From NCBI GenBank assembly GCA_946497035.1, contig CAMMIW010000014.1, positions 1-60,031 of the forward strand: a stretch of 60,031 nucleotides of DNA, written 5' to 3'. The position numbers and the translations under genes were made by a program. The stretch is from an uncultured Eubacteriaceae bacterium. Its GTDB lineage: Bacteria; Bacillota; Clostridia; Lachnospirales; CAG-274. Position 1 is the first letter of the stretch; every line of letters starts with the position of its first letter. Below are positions 16,433-26,077 of the stretch, piece after piece. The notes under the pieces are model-generated. The model was not told the origin of the DNA and did no database searches. It was given only the letters and a program-made list of their open reading frames with translations.

Positions 16433-17440
16433 TTATTTCCTTTTATCAAAATATAAATATATAAAAAATGGAGCTCCAATAGCAGATGTAATAGCCCCAA
16501 CAGGAAGCTCAATAGGTGAAGCTATAGTTCTAGCTACTAAATCACATAAAACCATAAAAGTTCCGCCTAATATTAAAGACATAAAAAGAACATATTTATG
16601 GCTAGCACCAAATATTTTTCTTGTTATATGCGGTGTAAATAAATCTATAAATCCTATAACCCCTACGATAGAAACGATAAAACCTGTTAATAAAGAGGCC
16701 ATAGATAATAAAAATATTTTTACACTTTTAACATTAACACCGCTAATATTTGCTTGTTCATCACCAAAGGTTAAAATATCCATTTCTCTATGTTTAAAAA
16801 ATATAAGTGTAAAAATAATTATAATAAATGGATATAAAATAGCTAAATAAATACTATCCTTCATAGAAAAACTTCCCATTTGCCAAAAAACAAGGCTTTG
16901 TAAATCTTCTTTAGCAAAAGTCATTAATATAGAGAGCATAGCATTAGTAAAAAGAGAAAAAGCCATACCTGTAAGTATTATAGCATTATTTTGCATAGTT
17001 TTATCTAATTTAGATGCTAACATTATAGCTGTAAAAACCGTTGTTATACCAAAAATAAAGCCAAATATTGGTATAGAAAAAATACCAAATATATATATTT
17101 TAAATAATATACAAACACTAGCACCAAGTGCCGCTCCAGATGATACACCTAAAGTATAAGATGATGCTAGTGAATTTTTTAATAAAGACTGTATAATTGT
17201 GCCACTTAATGAAAGACCAGCACCACAAATAAAGGCGAGCAATACTCGTGGTAGCCTAATCTTCCATAAAATAGATAAGAAAGTTTCGTTTATTTCTAAA
17301 AAATTAAAATTAAATAGTTTATATAGTAAAATATTTATAGTATCTAAAGGTGGTATAAAAACGCTACCTATACCAATAGCAAATATCAAAACAATAATAG
17401 ATAATATAAAACATATTACTATTTTATAAAAATTTTTCAT
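16433..17440 (-). CDS. FecCD-family ABC transporter permease
   Basis: 335 aa from ATG 17440, chosen because GAGGG lies just upstream; the frame's earlier start would overlap speB. It has about nine or ten hydrophobic segments. Family motifs are LPRVLLAFICGAGLSLSG, SLASSYTLGVSSGAALGA and GFIDLFTPHITRKIFGA (usually GLxxPHxxR). It forms the membrane channel for ferric siderophores, heme or cobalamin. It starts 16 bp after speB and so belongs to the polyamine operon. Confidence 0.9.
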   Translation of the reverse strand: MKNFYKIVICFILSIIVLIFAIGIGSVFIPPLDTINILLYKLFNFNFLEINETFLSILWKIRLPRVLLAFICGAGLSLSGTIIQSLLKNSLASSYTLGVSSGAALGASVCILFKIYIFGIFSIPIFGFIFGITTVFTAIMLASKLDKTMQNNAIILTGMAFSLFTNAMLSILMTFAKEDLQSLVFWQMGSFSMKDSIYLAILYPFIIIIFTLIFFKHREMDILTFGDEQANISGVNVKSVKIFLLSMASLLTGFIVSIVGVIGFIDLFTPHITRKIFGASHKYVLFMSLILGGTFMVLCDLVARTIASPIELPVGAITSAIGAPFFIYLYFDKRK

Positions 17441-17456
17441 AAAGCCCTCATATAAA

Positions 17457-18320
17457 TTAACATTTTTTAAGCATAGCACATAACATTTCTCTAAGTATTT
17501 TGCAAGCTACTGCAGTAGATACACCGCTATGATCATAATGTGGAGAAAGCTCTACTATATCTGCACCTATAATATTTAGCTTAGATACCTCTTTAATAGC
17601 ATTTATAAGCTCGTTAAAGCTAACGCCACCTGCTTCTGTTGTACCTGTACCAGACATAATAGAAGGATCTAAAACATCTAAATCTATAGAAAAATATACA
17701 GGTTTATCTTTTATTTTTTTTACAATTTCATCTAAAGTGTCAAAATTAAATTTGTTAATATAAGTGTGGCCTTCTTTGGACCAATAAAATTCTTCTTTTG
17801 TACCGCTTCTTATTCCAAATTGATATATTTTGCCATCACCTACAAAGTCCCAAACTCTTTTAAAAACGCTAGAATGTGAAAGTTTTTCGCCTAAATATTC
17901 TTCTCTTAAATCTGTATGTGCATCAAAATGTATAATGTGTAAATCGGGATATTTGTTAAAAGCTTCTTTTATTGTAGGTAGAGAAACTAAATGTTCTCCT
18001 CCTATCATAAGAGGCTTTTTATTTGCATCAAATATTTTTTTTGCTTGTTCTTGTATTATATCTAATGCACATTGAGTAGAACCAAAAGGTAAATCTAAAT
18101 CGCCATTGTCATTTACTTTATATTCTTCTATATCTAAATCAAAATATGGGCTATATGTTTCAAGGCCTATAGATTCTATACGCATTGTTTGAGGTGCAAA
18201 CCTTGTGCCAGGCCTAAATGTTGTAGTGCCATCAAAAGGTGCACCAAAAATAACAATGTTAGCATCTTCAAAGTTACTTTCACAACCTAAAAACTTTTTA
18301 GGTAAAAAATTTATATTCAT
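17457..18320 (-). CDS. speB: agmatinase (ureohydrolase family)
   Basis: 287 aa, converting agmatine to putrescine and urea. The two-Mn site is complete: the His in GGEHLVSLP, the HFDAHTDLREE motif and SIDLDVLDPS. GTGTTEAGG near residue 205 is the family signature. Length is normal. It follows the decarboxylase gene by 24 bp with a good ribosome site (AAAGGAGC), giving a two-step arginine-to-putrescine path. No spermidine synthase (speE) is seen in the operon. Confidence 0.92.
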   Translation of the reverse strand: MNINFLPKKFLGCESNFEDANIVIFGAPFDGTTTFRPGTRFAPQTMRIESIGLETYSPYFDLDIEEYKVNDNGDLDLPFGSTQCALDIIQEQAKKIFDANKKPLMIGGEHLVSLPTIKEAFNKYPDLHIIHFDAHTDLREEYLGEKLSHSSVFKRVWDFVGDGKIYQFGIRSGTKEEFYWSKEGHTYINKFNFDTLDEIVKKIKDKPVYFSIDLDVLDPSIMSGTGTTEAGGVSFNELINAIKEVSKLNIIGADIVELSPHYDHSGVSTAVACKILREMLCAMLKKC

Positions 18321-18344
18321 ATTTTAAGCTCCTTTCTAAAAAAA

Positions 18345-19823
18345 TTAGTTGTTTTCCTCTTCACCAAGAACTTTTATAATGCCTGGCTCTTCATCATCGT
18401 TCATAACAACACAGTTTTGAGCCATATAATAATTATAACTAGATATAATTTTTTCTGTTATAAGCTCGCCAGGAATAATGAGAGGTATACCTGGAGGATA
18501 AATCATAATAGATTCGCCGCAAATTTGCCCTAAAGCATCATCTATACGCATTGTGCTTTTAGGAGAAAAATAAGCATCTCTAGGCAATACGATAGTTTTT
18601 GGTTTTTCAAAGAAATTAGATATTTCTATTTTAAATGGTGGTTGTTTACCATAAAATCTTTTAGATAAATCTTCAAAAGCAGAAACTAATGTATCAATAG
18701 TTTCATCTGTATCGCCAATGCCAACAACTGCCAAAACAACATAACTTTCGGCAAGCTCTAGCTGTATATTATATTCGTCTTTTAAAATTTTATAAACTTG
18801 AAAACCAGAGAGCCCAAGCTCGTTAACTTTTATAACAAATTTTGTATCGTCAAAATCATAAATGCCATGTTCATCATTTTCATCTATATAGTCTTCAGAT
18901 ATAACTGATATACCTTCAACTTTAGATAGCCTAACTTTTGCTTCGGCACATTTTTTTAATAGCTCAGCAAATATTTTTTTGCCTTTTAAAGCAAGGTTAG
19001 AACGAGCTATATCCATACTAGCTAACAATAAATAAGATGCACTTGTAGTTTGCATAAGGTTTATAGTGCCTCTTATTTTATTTATATCTATTATACCTTC
19101 ATTGTGAAAAAGGGCAGAGCTTTGCGTTAGTGAGCCTGCTGTTTTATGCAAACTAGCAGTAGACATATCCGCACCAAGCTTCATAGCACAATCTGGCAAA
19201 TATGGATGAAAAGGTAAATGAGCACCGTGAGCTTCATCTACTAATACTGCTATATTATGTCTGTGGCATATTTTTATTATTTTTCTAAGATCAGATGCTA
19301 CACCAAAATAAGTAGGATTAATTATAAAAATAGCTTTAGCATCTGGGTGAGCTTTAATAGTTTCTTTAACATTTTCTACTTTAACACCATTTGCTATACC
19401 ATAGTTATAGTCTATTTCTGGTTGTATAAATATAGGGGTTGCACCAGATAAAATAATAGCATTTATAACAGATTTATGCACATTACGAGGTATAATTATT
19501 TTATCTTTTGGCGAACAAGCACTAAGTATCATTGTCTGCACACCAAATGTAGAACCATTAACAAGCATAAATGCATTATCAGCACCATAAGCTTCTGCCA
19601 AAAGTTCTTCTGCTTCTAATATTACGCCAACAGGATGAGATAACATATCAAGCTCTTTTGTAGAATTAGCATCAAAAGATATAATATCTTCTCCCATAGC
19701 TTTAGCAATAAAAGTATCTTTATTTTTTTTATGACCTGGAACGTCAAAGTGTACTATATTTTCTTCTCTATATTTTGATAGAGCAGTAAAAATAGGAGTT
19801 AACTTTTGTTTTTCTAAGTTCAT
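18345..19823 (-). CDS. speA: Orn/Lys/Arg decarboxylase, probably arginine decarboxylase
   Basis: 492 aa, PLP-dependent, fold type I. PGHKKNKD near the N-terminus, DEAHGAHLPFHP, and the cofactor lysine in STASLHKTAGSLTQ are typical of Bacillus SpeA-type enzymes, as is the C-terminal IMIYPPGIPLIIPGE. Pairing with agmatinase favours arginine as substrate. I use ATG 19823: AAGGGTG lies about ten bases before it and overlaps the GTG four codons upstream. First gene of the operon. Confidence 0.9.
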   Translation of the reverse strand: MNLEKQKLTPIFTALSKYREENIVHFDVPGHKKNKDTFIAKAMGEDIISFDANSTKELDMLSHPVGVILEAEELLAEAYGADNAFMLVNGSTFGVQTMILSACSPKDKIIIPRNVHKSVINAIILSGATPIFIQPEIDYNYGIANGVKVENVKETIKAHPDAKAIFIINPTYFGVASDLRKIIKICHRHNIAVLVDEAHGAHLPFHPYLPDCAMKLGADMSTASLHKTAGSLTQSSALFHNEGIIDINKIRGTINLMQTTSASYLLLASMDIARSNLALKGKKIFAELLKKCAEAKVRLSKVEGISVISEDYIDENDEHGIYDFDDTKFVIKVNELGLSGFQVYKILKDEYNIQLELAESYVVLAVVGIGDTDETIDTLVSAFEDLSKRFYGKQPPFKIEISNFFEKPKTIVLPRDAYFSPKSTMRIDDALGQICGESIMIYPPGIPLIIPGELITEKIISSYNYYMAQNCVVMNDDEEPGIIKVLGEEENN

Positions 19824-19906
19824 TTTATATAACACCCTTAAATATCCTTTTGAGATATCGCACCCATTCTATAATTTATTTGAAAATTTATTTTATATTT
19901 AAGATA

Positions 19907-19934
19907 ATTATATATCAAAAAAATAAATAGTCAA
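19907..19934 (-). promoter_or_regulatory. sigma-A promoter of the speA operon
   Basis: On the minus strand TTGACT (19934-19929), 16-base spacer, TATAAT (19912-19907). It gives a leader of roughly 75 bases before the speA ATG. Confidence 0.65.
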
Positions 19935-20352
19935 TTTACATTTTAACACATTTTATAGTAATTTCAATATGTATATTGAAAATTTTTTTATAAAATAAAA
20001 AATTTTGTATTATTATAGGAAAAAATTTGTAATTTGTGTAAAAACATATAGCTAAAATATAATAACTATACAAAAACTATAGCTAAAACATAATATATTA
20101 AATATTAATATGTATAATTTCTATAATTTTTGTAAATATTTTTTAAGATAAATTTATACATTAAAAAAATTATACATATGTTATAAAATTTAAAATAACT
20201 GATTAATATAATTATGTAATGTTTACTAATAATTTTGAAAAGGGGTAAAATATATTAAATATACTGTTAAAAAAATATGTTGAAATTTATTTTTAAAGGT
20301 GTAAAATATTTTAATAAGACTAATTATAAAATAAACTTAAGAGGTGTGAAAA
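19935..20352. other. AT-rich intergenic region with short direct repeats
   Basis: No gene seen. Two pairs of direct repeats stand out: ATAGCTAAAA(T/C)ATAATA around 20048-20064 and 20078-20094, and AAAGG(G/T)GTAAAATAT around 20237 and 20296. The second pair lies just upstream of the antiporter and could be regulatory. I do not recognise a riboswitch. Confidence 0.4.
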
Positions 20353-21537
20353 ATGGAATATGAATTTTTATTAATTATAGCAATAATTTTGCTATCAACT
20401 AAATTTTTTGGTTTAGTATCAGAAAAGGTGCATATGCCCCAAGTTGTAGGTGCATTATTAGCAGGTGTTATACTAGGCCCATCAGTATTGGGTGTTTTAA
20501 CAGAAACTGAATTTGTGGTTCAAACCGCTGAAATGGGCGTTATATTGCTTATGTTTTTAGCAGGGCTAGATACAGATTTAGATGAAGTTAAAAAAACAGG
20601 TGTAGCATCTGTTATAATAGCTATAATAGAAATTGTTGTATCTTTAGCTGGTGGTACGATTGTATATTATTTATTTTATAAAGACAACGCAAGCGTAGAT
20701 CCGTTGTTCATGTTAAAAGCAGTTTTTATGGGTGTCATTATTACATCTACATCTGTTACTATTGCTATAGAAGCTTTAAGAGAAATGGGCAAGCTAAAAG
20801 GCAAAATGGGAACAACTATATTAGGGGCTGCCATTATAGATGATATTATAGGTATTATTATATTAACAGTTATTATAAGTGTTACAGATGTTAATGTAAA
20901 ACCATCTAGTGTTTTTATAAAAATTATATTATTCTTTATATTTATAGGCATTTTATATTGGGTTATACACAAATTTAAAGGCCAAATAGAAAAACAAAAT
21001 GGTAAGAGAAGATCATCTATATATTCTTTAGCTTTTTGCTTTATTCTTGCTTATATAGCTGAAAAGTTTTTCGGCATAGCAGATTTAACAGGAGCATATT
21101 TTGCTGGTATAATTCTTTGTAACATTGGTGTGAAAGATTATATAGCAAAAAAAGTTACAATTTTATCATATTTAATATTTTCACCAATATTTTTTGCTAG
21201 TATAGGTATAAAAACAAATATACACGGTATAACTTTAGGCATAGTATTTTTTGCGGTAGTGCTTTTAATAGTATCTATTTTAACAAAAATAATAGGTTGT
21301 TTTATAGGTGCTAAAATATGTAAATTTAACAATTTTACGGCTTTAGCTATTGGTGTAGGTATGGTAGCAAGGGGCGAAGTTTCTTTAATTGTTGCACAAA
21401 AAGGATCTCAAGCAGGTTTATTAGATCAATCACTTTTTTCGGCTATTGTTGTTGTTGTAATATTTACAACATTGCTAACACCTATTATGTTAAAGCTTGT
21501 TTTATCTAGCAAAAAAGGTATGGCACAAATAGAATAA
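20353..21537 (+). CDS. CPA2-family cation:proton antiporter (Na+/H+ exchanger domain)
   Basis: 394 aa, almost wholly membrane-embedded with about 12 hydrophobic segments. Family features are MPQVVGALLAGVILGPSVLG near the N-terminus, the ion-site region AAIIDDIIGIIILTV (paired acidic residues, as in NapA/GerN/KefB) and VARGEVSLIVAQKG near the C-terminus. It lacks the cytosolic TrkA-N domain of full KefB/C, so it is of the short NapA/GerN type. Na+ or K+ specificity cannot be read. Single gene with ribosome site AGAGGTG and an unusual leader with direct repeats. Confidence 0.9.
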   Translation: MEYEFLLIIAIILLSTKFFGLVSEKVHMPQVVGALLAGVILGPSVLGVLTETEFVVQTAEMGVILLMFLAGLDTDLDEVKKTGVASVIIAIIEIVVSLAGGTIVYYLFYKDNASVDPLFMLKAVFMGVIITSTSVTIAIEALREMGKLKGKMGTTILGAAIIDDIIGIIILTVIISVTDVNVKPSSVFIKIILFFIFIGILYWVIHKFKGQIEKQNGKRRSSIYSLAFCFILAYIAEKFFGIADLTGAYFAGIILCNIGVKDYIAKKVTILSYLIFSPIFFASIGIKTNIHGITLGIVFFAVVLLIVSILTKIIGCFIGAKICKFNNFTALAIGVGMVARGEVSLIVAQKGSQAGLLDQSLFSAIVVVVIFTTLLTPIMLKLVLSSKKGMAQIE

Positions 21538-21741
21538 GTTATTTTTAAAATTATATATAAAAAATTGTTATTTTTTTCAATTATTAGGGTAAAAAATAAA
21601 GGCTAGAATAGCTAAATTTTATTAATATATAAATTAGTCTTAAAAATAATTTTATAAAAAGGGTTTAAAATATAAATTCTATTTTATGTAAAATTATTTT
21701 AGAACCTATAAAATTTGTTTTGATAGAAAGAAGGTTGTATT

Positions 21742-22308
21742 ATGGAAAATTTGAAATTATTTATAAGTTATTTATGTGGCGAGTTTAACAACGATAAACA
21801 AATAGAAAGCGAAGAAAATGAAGGAAAAGTAGTACACCCAAAAGCAAAACATATAAATAATATTTGCAATAATAAAATAAAAAATTTACCAGAAGATTTT
21901 AAAGGCTTTTTTGTTATAGAAGAAAGCTATTATGAACAAGGTAATTTTAAAAATATTTTACCGCATTTATTTTTATTCACTGAAAATGAAGATAAAAAAG
22001 TGGTATTAACATCTTATGATTTACCAGAAGGTGTTGCTAAAGAAGATTTTAGAAATAACAACGAACAATTGGTTATGGATTATAATGAGCTTAAAATATC
22101 TGAAAAATTTACACCTATGGTATATGAATTTGTAAATAACGGTTTTGAAGGTAAAAGTATAAGCCATTTTACACCAGTAACAACCTTTATTTTAAATGAA
22201 AGAACAGAAGAAGACACATTATATGTTAGTGAAATATTTAAAAAAGAAGAAAAAATAACATTTGGATTTGAAGAACCTATAGTGTATAATAAAATTAAAA
22301 AATTTTAA
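21742..22308 (+). CDS. conserved hypothetical protein (possibly CpcT/CpeT-like)
   Basis: 188 aa, soluble. The order GEFNNDKQ, IEESYYEQGNFK, PHLFLFTEN, VVLTSYDLPEG and FTPVTTFILNER recalls CpcT/CpeT-like proteins that also occur in Lachnospiraceae, where there are no phycobilins and the role is unknown. The assignment is from memory of the pattern only. It starts after a ribosome site GAAGG and lies 17 bp before aroA, so the two are probably co-transcribed. No signal peptide. Confidence 0.6.
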   Translation: MENLKLFISYLCGEFNNDKQIESEENEGKVVHPKAKHINNICNNKIKNLPEDFKGFFVIEESYYEQGNFKNILPHLFLFTENEDKKVVLTSYDLPEGVAKEDFRNNNEQLVMDYNELKISEKFTPMVYEFVNNGFEGKSISHFTPVTTFILNERTEEDTLYVSEIFKKEEKITFGFEEPIVYNKIKKF

Positions 22309-22325
22309 TATTATAGGGGAAAATA

Positions 22326-23603
22326 ATGAAAAAGTTTTTAATACACAATAAAAGTTTAAATGGAAAAACTAAAGTTTTAGGCGATAAATCTATATCTCAC
22401 CGTGCTATTATGTTTGGGGCACTAGCAGAAGGTGTTACCACTATTAGTGGTTTTTTAAAAGGAGAGGATTGTATATCTACAATACAATGTTTTAAACAGT
22501 TAGGTATAAACATTGTGGAAGAAAATAATATTATAAAAGTTTATGGTAATGGGCTTTATGGTTTAAAAAAGCCTAAAGAAACATTGTATGTAGGTAATAG
22601 TGGCACAACTATACGTCTTATATGTGGTATATTGGCGGCACAAAATTTTTCTTCTACTATTACAGGAGATAGCTCTATAATAAAAAGGCCTATGAAAAGA
22701 ATAATTGAGCCATTAAAATTAATGGGAGCTAATATAGAAAGTGATGAAGGATATGCTCCTTTAAATATATTTGGAAAAAATTTATCAAATATACAATATA
22801 ATATGCCTATTGCTAGTGCACAAGTAAAATCTGCCATATTGTTGGCTAGTCTTTATGCAAATGGTAAAACTACAATTATAGAAAAATTTAAGTCTAGAGA
22901 TCATAGTGAAATAATGTTAAAATATTTTGGGGCTAATATTTCTATAAATAAAAATGTAATTGAAAGTAATAGTATTAATAAACTAGTTGCTCAAAATATA
23001 AATATATGTGGAGATATCTCTTCTGCTTGTTTTATTATTGTGGGAGCTTTAATCACTAAAAATTCACATATTATTATAGAAAATGTAGGTATAAATCCTA
23101 CAAGAACAGGCTTTTTAGATATACTTTTAAAAATGGGTGCTAACATTAAATTTTTAAATGTTAGATATATAAGCGGAGAAAAGGTTTGTGATATAGAGGT
23201 TAAATCTTCAAAATTAAAAGCTTGTAATATATATGGGCATATTATACCGCTTATGATAGATGAAATACCTTTATTTGCTTTGGTGGCTTCTTTAGCAGAT
23301 GGAACAAGCATAGTTAAAGATGCTACCGAACTAAAATATAAAGAAAGCAACAGAATAAAAACTATTTCTACAGAGCTTAACAAAATAGGCGCTAACATTA
23401 CAGAAACAGATGACGGTATGATTATAGAAGGAAATAAAACATTTTTTGCAAGTGAATGTGAAAGTTATAATGATCATAGAATAGCTATGTGTATAGCTAT
23501 AGCATCTTTAGTTTGTAAAGAACCAATAGTTTTAAATAATTATAAGTGTATTAACATATCTTTTCCTAACTTTTTTGATATATTAGAGAGATTAGGTGAA
23601 TAA
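22326..23603 (+). CDS. aroA: 3-phosphoshikimate 1-carboxyvinyltransferase (EPSP synthase)
   Basis: 425 aa, sixth step of the shikimate pathway: shikimate-3-phosphate plus PEP gives EPSP. GDKSISHRAIMFGALAEG (from residue 19), GNSGTTIRLICGIL, and RPMKRIIEPL are the substrate-binding motifs, with KESNRIKT and NDHRIAM further on. Length is normal and it looks intact. No other aro gene is adjacent, which is unusual in that clostridial aro genes are often clustered. A strong hairpin follows. Confidence 0.95.
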   Translation: MKKFLIHNKSLNGKTKVLGDKSISHRAIMFGALAEGVTTISGFLKGEDCISTIQCFKQLGINIVEENNIIKVYGNGLYGLKKPKETLYVGNSGTTIRLICGILAAQNFSSTITGDSSIIKRPMKRIIEPLKLMGANIESDEGYAPLNIFGKNLSNIQYNMPIASAQVKSAILLASLYANGKTTIIEKFKSRDHSEIMLKYFGANISINKNVIESNSINKLVAQNINICGDISSACFIIVGALITKNSHIIIENVGINPTRTGFLDILLKMGANIKFLNVRYISGEKVCDIEVKSSKLKACNIYGHIIPLMIDEIPLFALVASLADGTSIVKDATELKYKESNRIKTISTELNKIGANITETDDGMIIEGNKTFFASECESYNDHRIAMCIAIASLVCKEPIVLNNYKCINISFPNFFDILERLGE

Positions 23604-23649
23604 TACAAAATAAAAGCTACTTGTTTTTCAGGTAGCTTTTATTTTGTAT
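23603..23649. terminator. terminator after aroA
   Basis: Perfect 18-bp stem (23603-23620 with 23632-23649), 11-base loop, with T runs in the 3' arm. Confidence 0.9.
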
Positions 23650-23696
23650 GTTGGTTTAATATAATATATTTTAGGTTAAAATATATTATATTTGTC

Positions 23697-23725
23697 TTTT
23701 CAAAATATAAAAAATTTGGTATAAT
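23697..23725 (+). promoter_or_regulatory. promoter of the asp23-nusB...recN run
   Basis: TTTTCA (23697-23702), 17 bases, TATAAT (23720-23725). The -35 is weak but the -10 is perfect, about 58 bases before the asp23 ATG. Confidence 0.6.
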
Positions 23726-23782
23726 AGTTGTAGTTTACTATTAGATATATTGTTTATAAATATAAATTTTTGGAGGTTATAT

Positions 23783-24157
23783 ATGGCTTTTACAAATAAT
23801 AAAGGTATAGTTCAAATAGCAGATGATGTTTTGGTAACTATCGTTCATACTGCTACAATGGAAATAGATGGAGTTTATTCTATTAGCTCTAATTTAGCAA
23901 GTGAGATAATAGGAAAATTTGGTAAAAAGACAGCATCAAAAGGTATAAATATTCTTAATGAAGATAATAAACTTACAATAAATATAAATTTATCTATAAA
24001 ACAAAATTATAAAATTTTAGATGTTGCCGAAAATGTTCAAAATAAAGTAAAAACTGCTATAGAAAATATGGCAGGGCTGCAAATTGATAAAATTAATATA
24101 AACATTGTATCTATCGAAATAGACAAAAATAAAAATATAGATATTAACGAAGAATAG
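23783..24157 (+). CDS. Asp23/Gls24 family envelope stress protein
   Basis: 124 aa from ATG 23783, chosen because GGAGG lies just upstream; the frame opens 33 bases earlier. [20 protein letters not shown] and [18 protein letters not shown] are typical of the Asp23 domain, as is the C-terminal [15 protein letters not shown]. Such proteins associate with the membrane in Staphylococcus and are linked to envelope stress. In many Clostridia this gene sits directly before nusB, as here (16-bp gap). Confidence 0.9.
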   Translation: MAFTNNKGIVQIADDVLVTIVHTATMEIDGVYSISSNLASEIIGKFGKKTASKGINILNEDNKLTININLSIKQNYKILDVAENVQNKVKTAIENMAGLQIDKININIVSIEIDKNKNIDINEE

Positions 24158-24173
24158 CAAAAGAGGTGATATA

Positions 24174-24635
24174 ATGGAAAATCTACATATGCCTGTTGCA
24201 AAATTAGAAACACGAAGTAGCACTAGAAACCACGTTTTTAATCTTGTTTTTCAATTAGAATTTTTTGATAAAAATGAAATATTACAAATTTTAAATAAAT
24301 ATTATGAAATTTTACAGGCAGAAGAAGAAGCAGAAAAAAATAAAAATGAAAATTTTGTACCATTAAAAATAAATAAATCTATTATAGAAAAACAAATATT
24401 TGATTTGGTAAATAAACTTCCACAAATAGATGAAAATATAGAAAAATATTCTAAAGGTTGGGATATAAACCGTATAGATAAAACAGAATTAGCTATATTA
24501 AGATTAGCTATTTATGAAATAATATTTGATGATGTTCCTAAAAAGGTGGCTATTAATGAGGCTATAGAGCTTGCTAAAGAATATGGAGCAGAAAAATCTT
24601 ATAGGTTTATAAATGCTATTTTAGGTAAAATATAG
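24174..24635 (+). CDS. nusB: transcription antitermination factor NusB
   Basis: 153 aa, all-helical RNA-binding protein that joins NusE/S10 at boxA for rRNA antitermination. The N-terminal [17 protein letters not shown] is typical, as are [20 protein letters not shown] and [20 protein letters not shown]. Ribosome site AGAGGTG. Its stop lies 4 bp before the next ATG. Confidence 0.95.
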   Translation: MENLHMPVAKLETRSSTRNHVFNLVFQLEFFDKNEILQILNKYYEILQAEEEAEKNKNENFVPLKINKSIIEKQIFDLVNKLPQIDENIEKYSKGWDINRIDKTELAILRLAIYEIIFDDVPKKVAINEAIELAKEYGAEKSYRFINAILGKI

Positions 24636-24639
24636 TTAT

Positions 24640-25833
24640 ATGAAAGATAATATTTATTCTGTTACACAAGTTAATAATTATATAAAACTTTTATTAGAAG
24701 ATGATGTTTTATTAAATGGTATATATATAGAAGGCGAAATATCTAATTTTAAAAGGCATACTTCTGGACACATATATTTTACGATAAAAGATGAAGAATG
24801 TTCTATAAATGCTGTCATGTATAAACAAGATGCACTAAATATTAATAATACATTTTCAAATGGTACAAAAGTAATATGTTTTGGCTATATATCATCTTAT
24901 TCTAAATCTGGTCAATATCAAATATGTGTAAAAAATATAAAAAATAGTGGCTTAGGCAATATTTTTTTAGATTTTGAATTTTTAAAAGAAAAGCTAAAAA
25001 ATGAAGGTTTATTTGACGAAGTTTATAAGATGGATATACCCGAAATGCCTAGAAATATAGGTGTTATTACTTCTCAAACAGGTGCAGCTATAAGAGATAT
25101 TTTAAATGTGGCTAAGAGAAGAAATCCAAATGTTAAAATAATTTTAATACCTGCTTTAGTTCAAGGGCAAGAGGCACCTAAAAGCATAATAAATGCCATA
25201 AATATGGCTAACGATTATAAAAATTTAGATGTAATTATTTTAGCTCGTGGTGGTGGTAGCAAAGAAGATTTGTGGGCGTTTAATGATGAAAGCTTAGCAA
25301 GAGCTATTTTTTATTCTTCTATACCTATTGTTACAGGTATAGGCCACCAAATAGATTTTACTATAGCAGATTTTGTGGCAGATTTTAGAGCTCCAACGCC
25401 TTCTGCTGCTATAGAAATATGCTTGCCTAAAGCAGAAGATTTACAACAAAAGTTATATAATTTATTTAACAGTATTAATAAATCTATTAATAATAAACTA
25501 GATGAAAATAAATTAAAATTTCAATTAAATATTAATAATCATTGTTTTACTAATTTTTTAGATAAAATATTAGATTATCAAAATATTGTAGAAAATAAAT
25601 TACAAAAAGTAAATTATAATATAAATAATAAGTTAAAAGAAAATAAATTTATCTTAAATTCTAATATAAGTAAAATAGAAGCTTTATCTCCAATTAATAT
25701 ATTAAAAAATGGATATACGCTTGTATCTGATGAAAAAGAAAATAACATTAAATCTGTTAAAGATTTAAAAAAAGACGATAAAGTTATATTAAATTTTTAT
25801 GATGGGGCTAAAAAAGCTAAAATAATAGAATGA
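24640..25833 (+). CDS. xseA: exodeoxyribonuclease VII large subunit
   Basis: 397 aa. An N-terminal OB-fold (LNGIYIEGEISNFKRHTSGH) is followed by the catalytic domain with GVITSQTGAAIRDIL, LARGGGSKEDLWAFNDE and VTGIGHQIDFTIADFVAD, the residues conserved in XseA. A coiled-coil-rich segment and the C-terminal NILKNGYTLVSDE complete it. With XseB it degrades single-stranded DNA from both ends. The small-subunit gene follows after 7 bp. The ribosome site is weak, so translation may be coupled to nusB. Confidence 0.95.
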   Translation: MKDNIYSVTQVNNYIKLLLEDDVLLNGIYIEGEISNFKRHTSGHIYFTIKDEECSINAVMYKQDALNINNTFSNGTKVICFGYISSYSKSGQYQICVKNIKNSGLGNIFLDFEFLKEKLKNEGLFDEVYKMDIPEMPRNIGVITSQTGAAIRDILNVAKRRNPNVKIILIPALVQGQEAPKSIINAINMANDYKNLDVIILARGGGSKEDLWAFNDESLARAIFYSSIPIVTGIGHQIDFTIADFVADFRAPTPSAAIEICLPKAEDLQQKLYNLFNSINKSINNKLDENKLKFQLNINNHCFTNFLDKILDYQNIVENKLQKVNYNINNKLKENKFILNSNISKIEALSPINILKNGYTLVSDEKENNIKSVKDLKKDDKVILNFYDGAKKAKIIE

Positions 25834-25840
25834 GGTTTTT

Positions 25841-26077
25841 ATGGCTAAAAAGAAAAATTTTGAAACTTCTTTAAAAAGGTTAGAAGAAATAGCAAATGAA
25901 ATGGAAAAAAATGAAACAACCCTTGAAGCTTCTTTAAAATTATATAAAGAAGGGGTTGAAACAGCTATATTTTGTGCAAGTTTCTTAAAAGATATAGAAC
26001 AGCAAGTTTCTATACTTCAAAAAGAGACTAATGATCTATTTAAACTTAATCCTTTTTATGATGTGGAGGAGTATTAA
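25841..26077 (+). CDS. xseB: exodeoxyribonuclease VII small subunit
   Basis: 78 aa. FETSLKRLEEIANEMEKNET and LEASLKLYKEGVE are the family signature of this small helical protein that decorates XseA. The stop overlaps the start of ispA (TAATG), so these two are translationally coupled. Confidence 0.95.
   Translation: MAKKKNFETSLKRLEEIANEMEKNETTLEASLKLYKEGVETAIFCASFLKDIEQQVSILQKETNDLFKLNPFYDVEEY

Noticed and set aside
16429..16512. N-terminal extension of the ABC ATPase into the permease gene
   Set aside because: The permease coding sequence occupies this stretch; MIKINNVSAYYNKF at 16428 is the normal family start.
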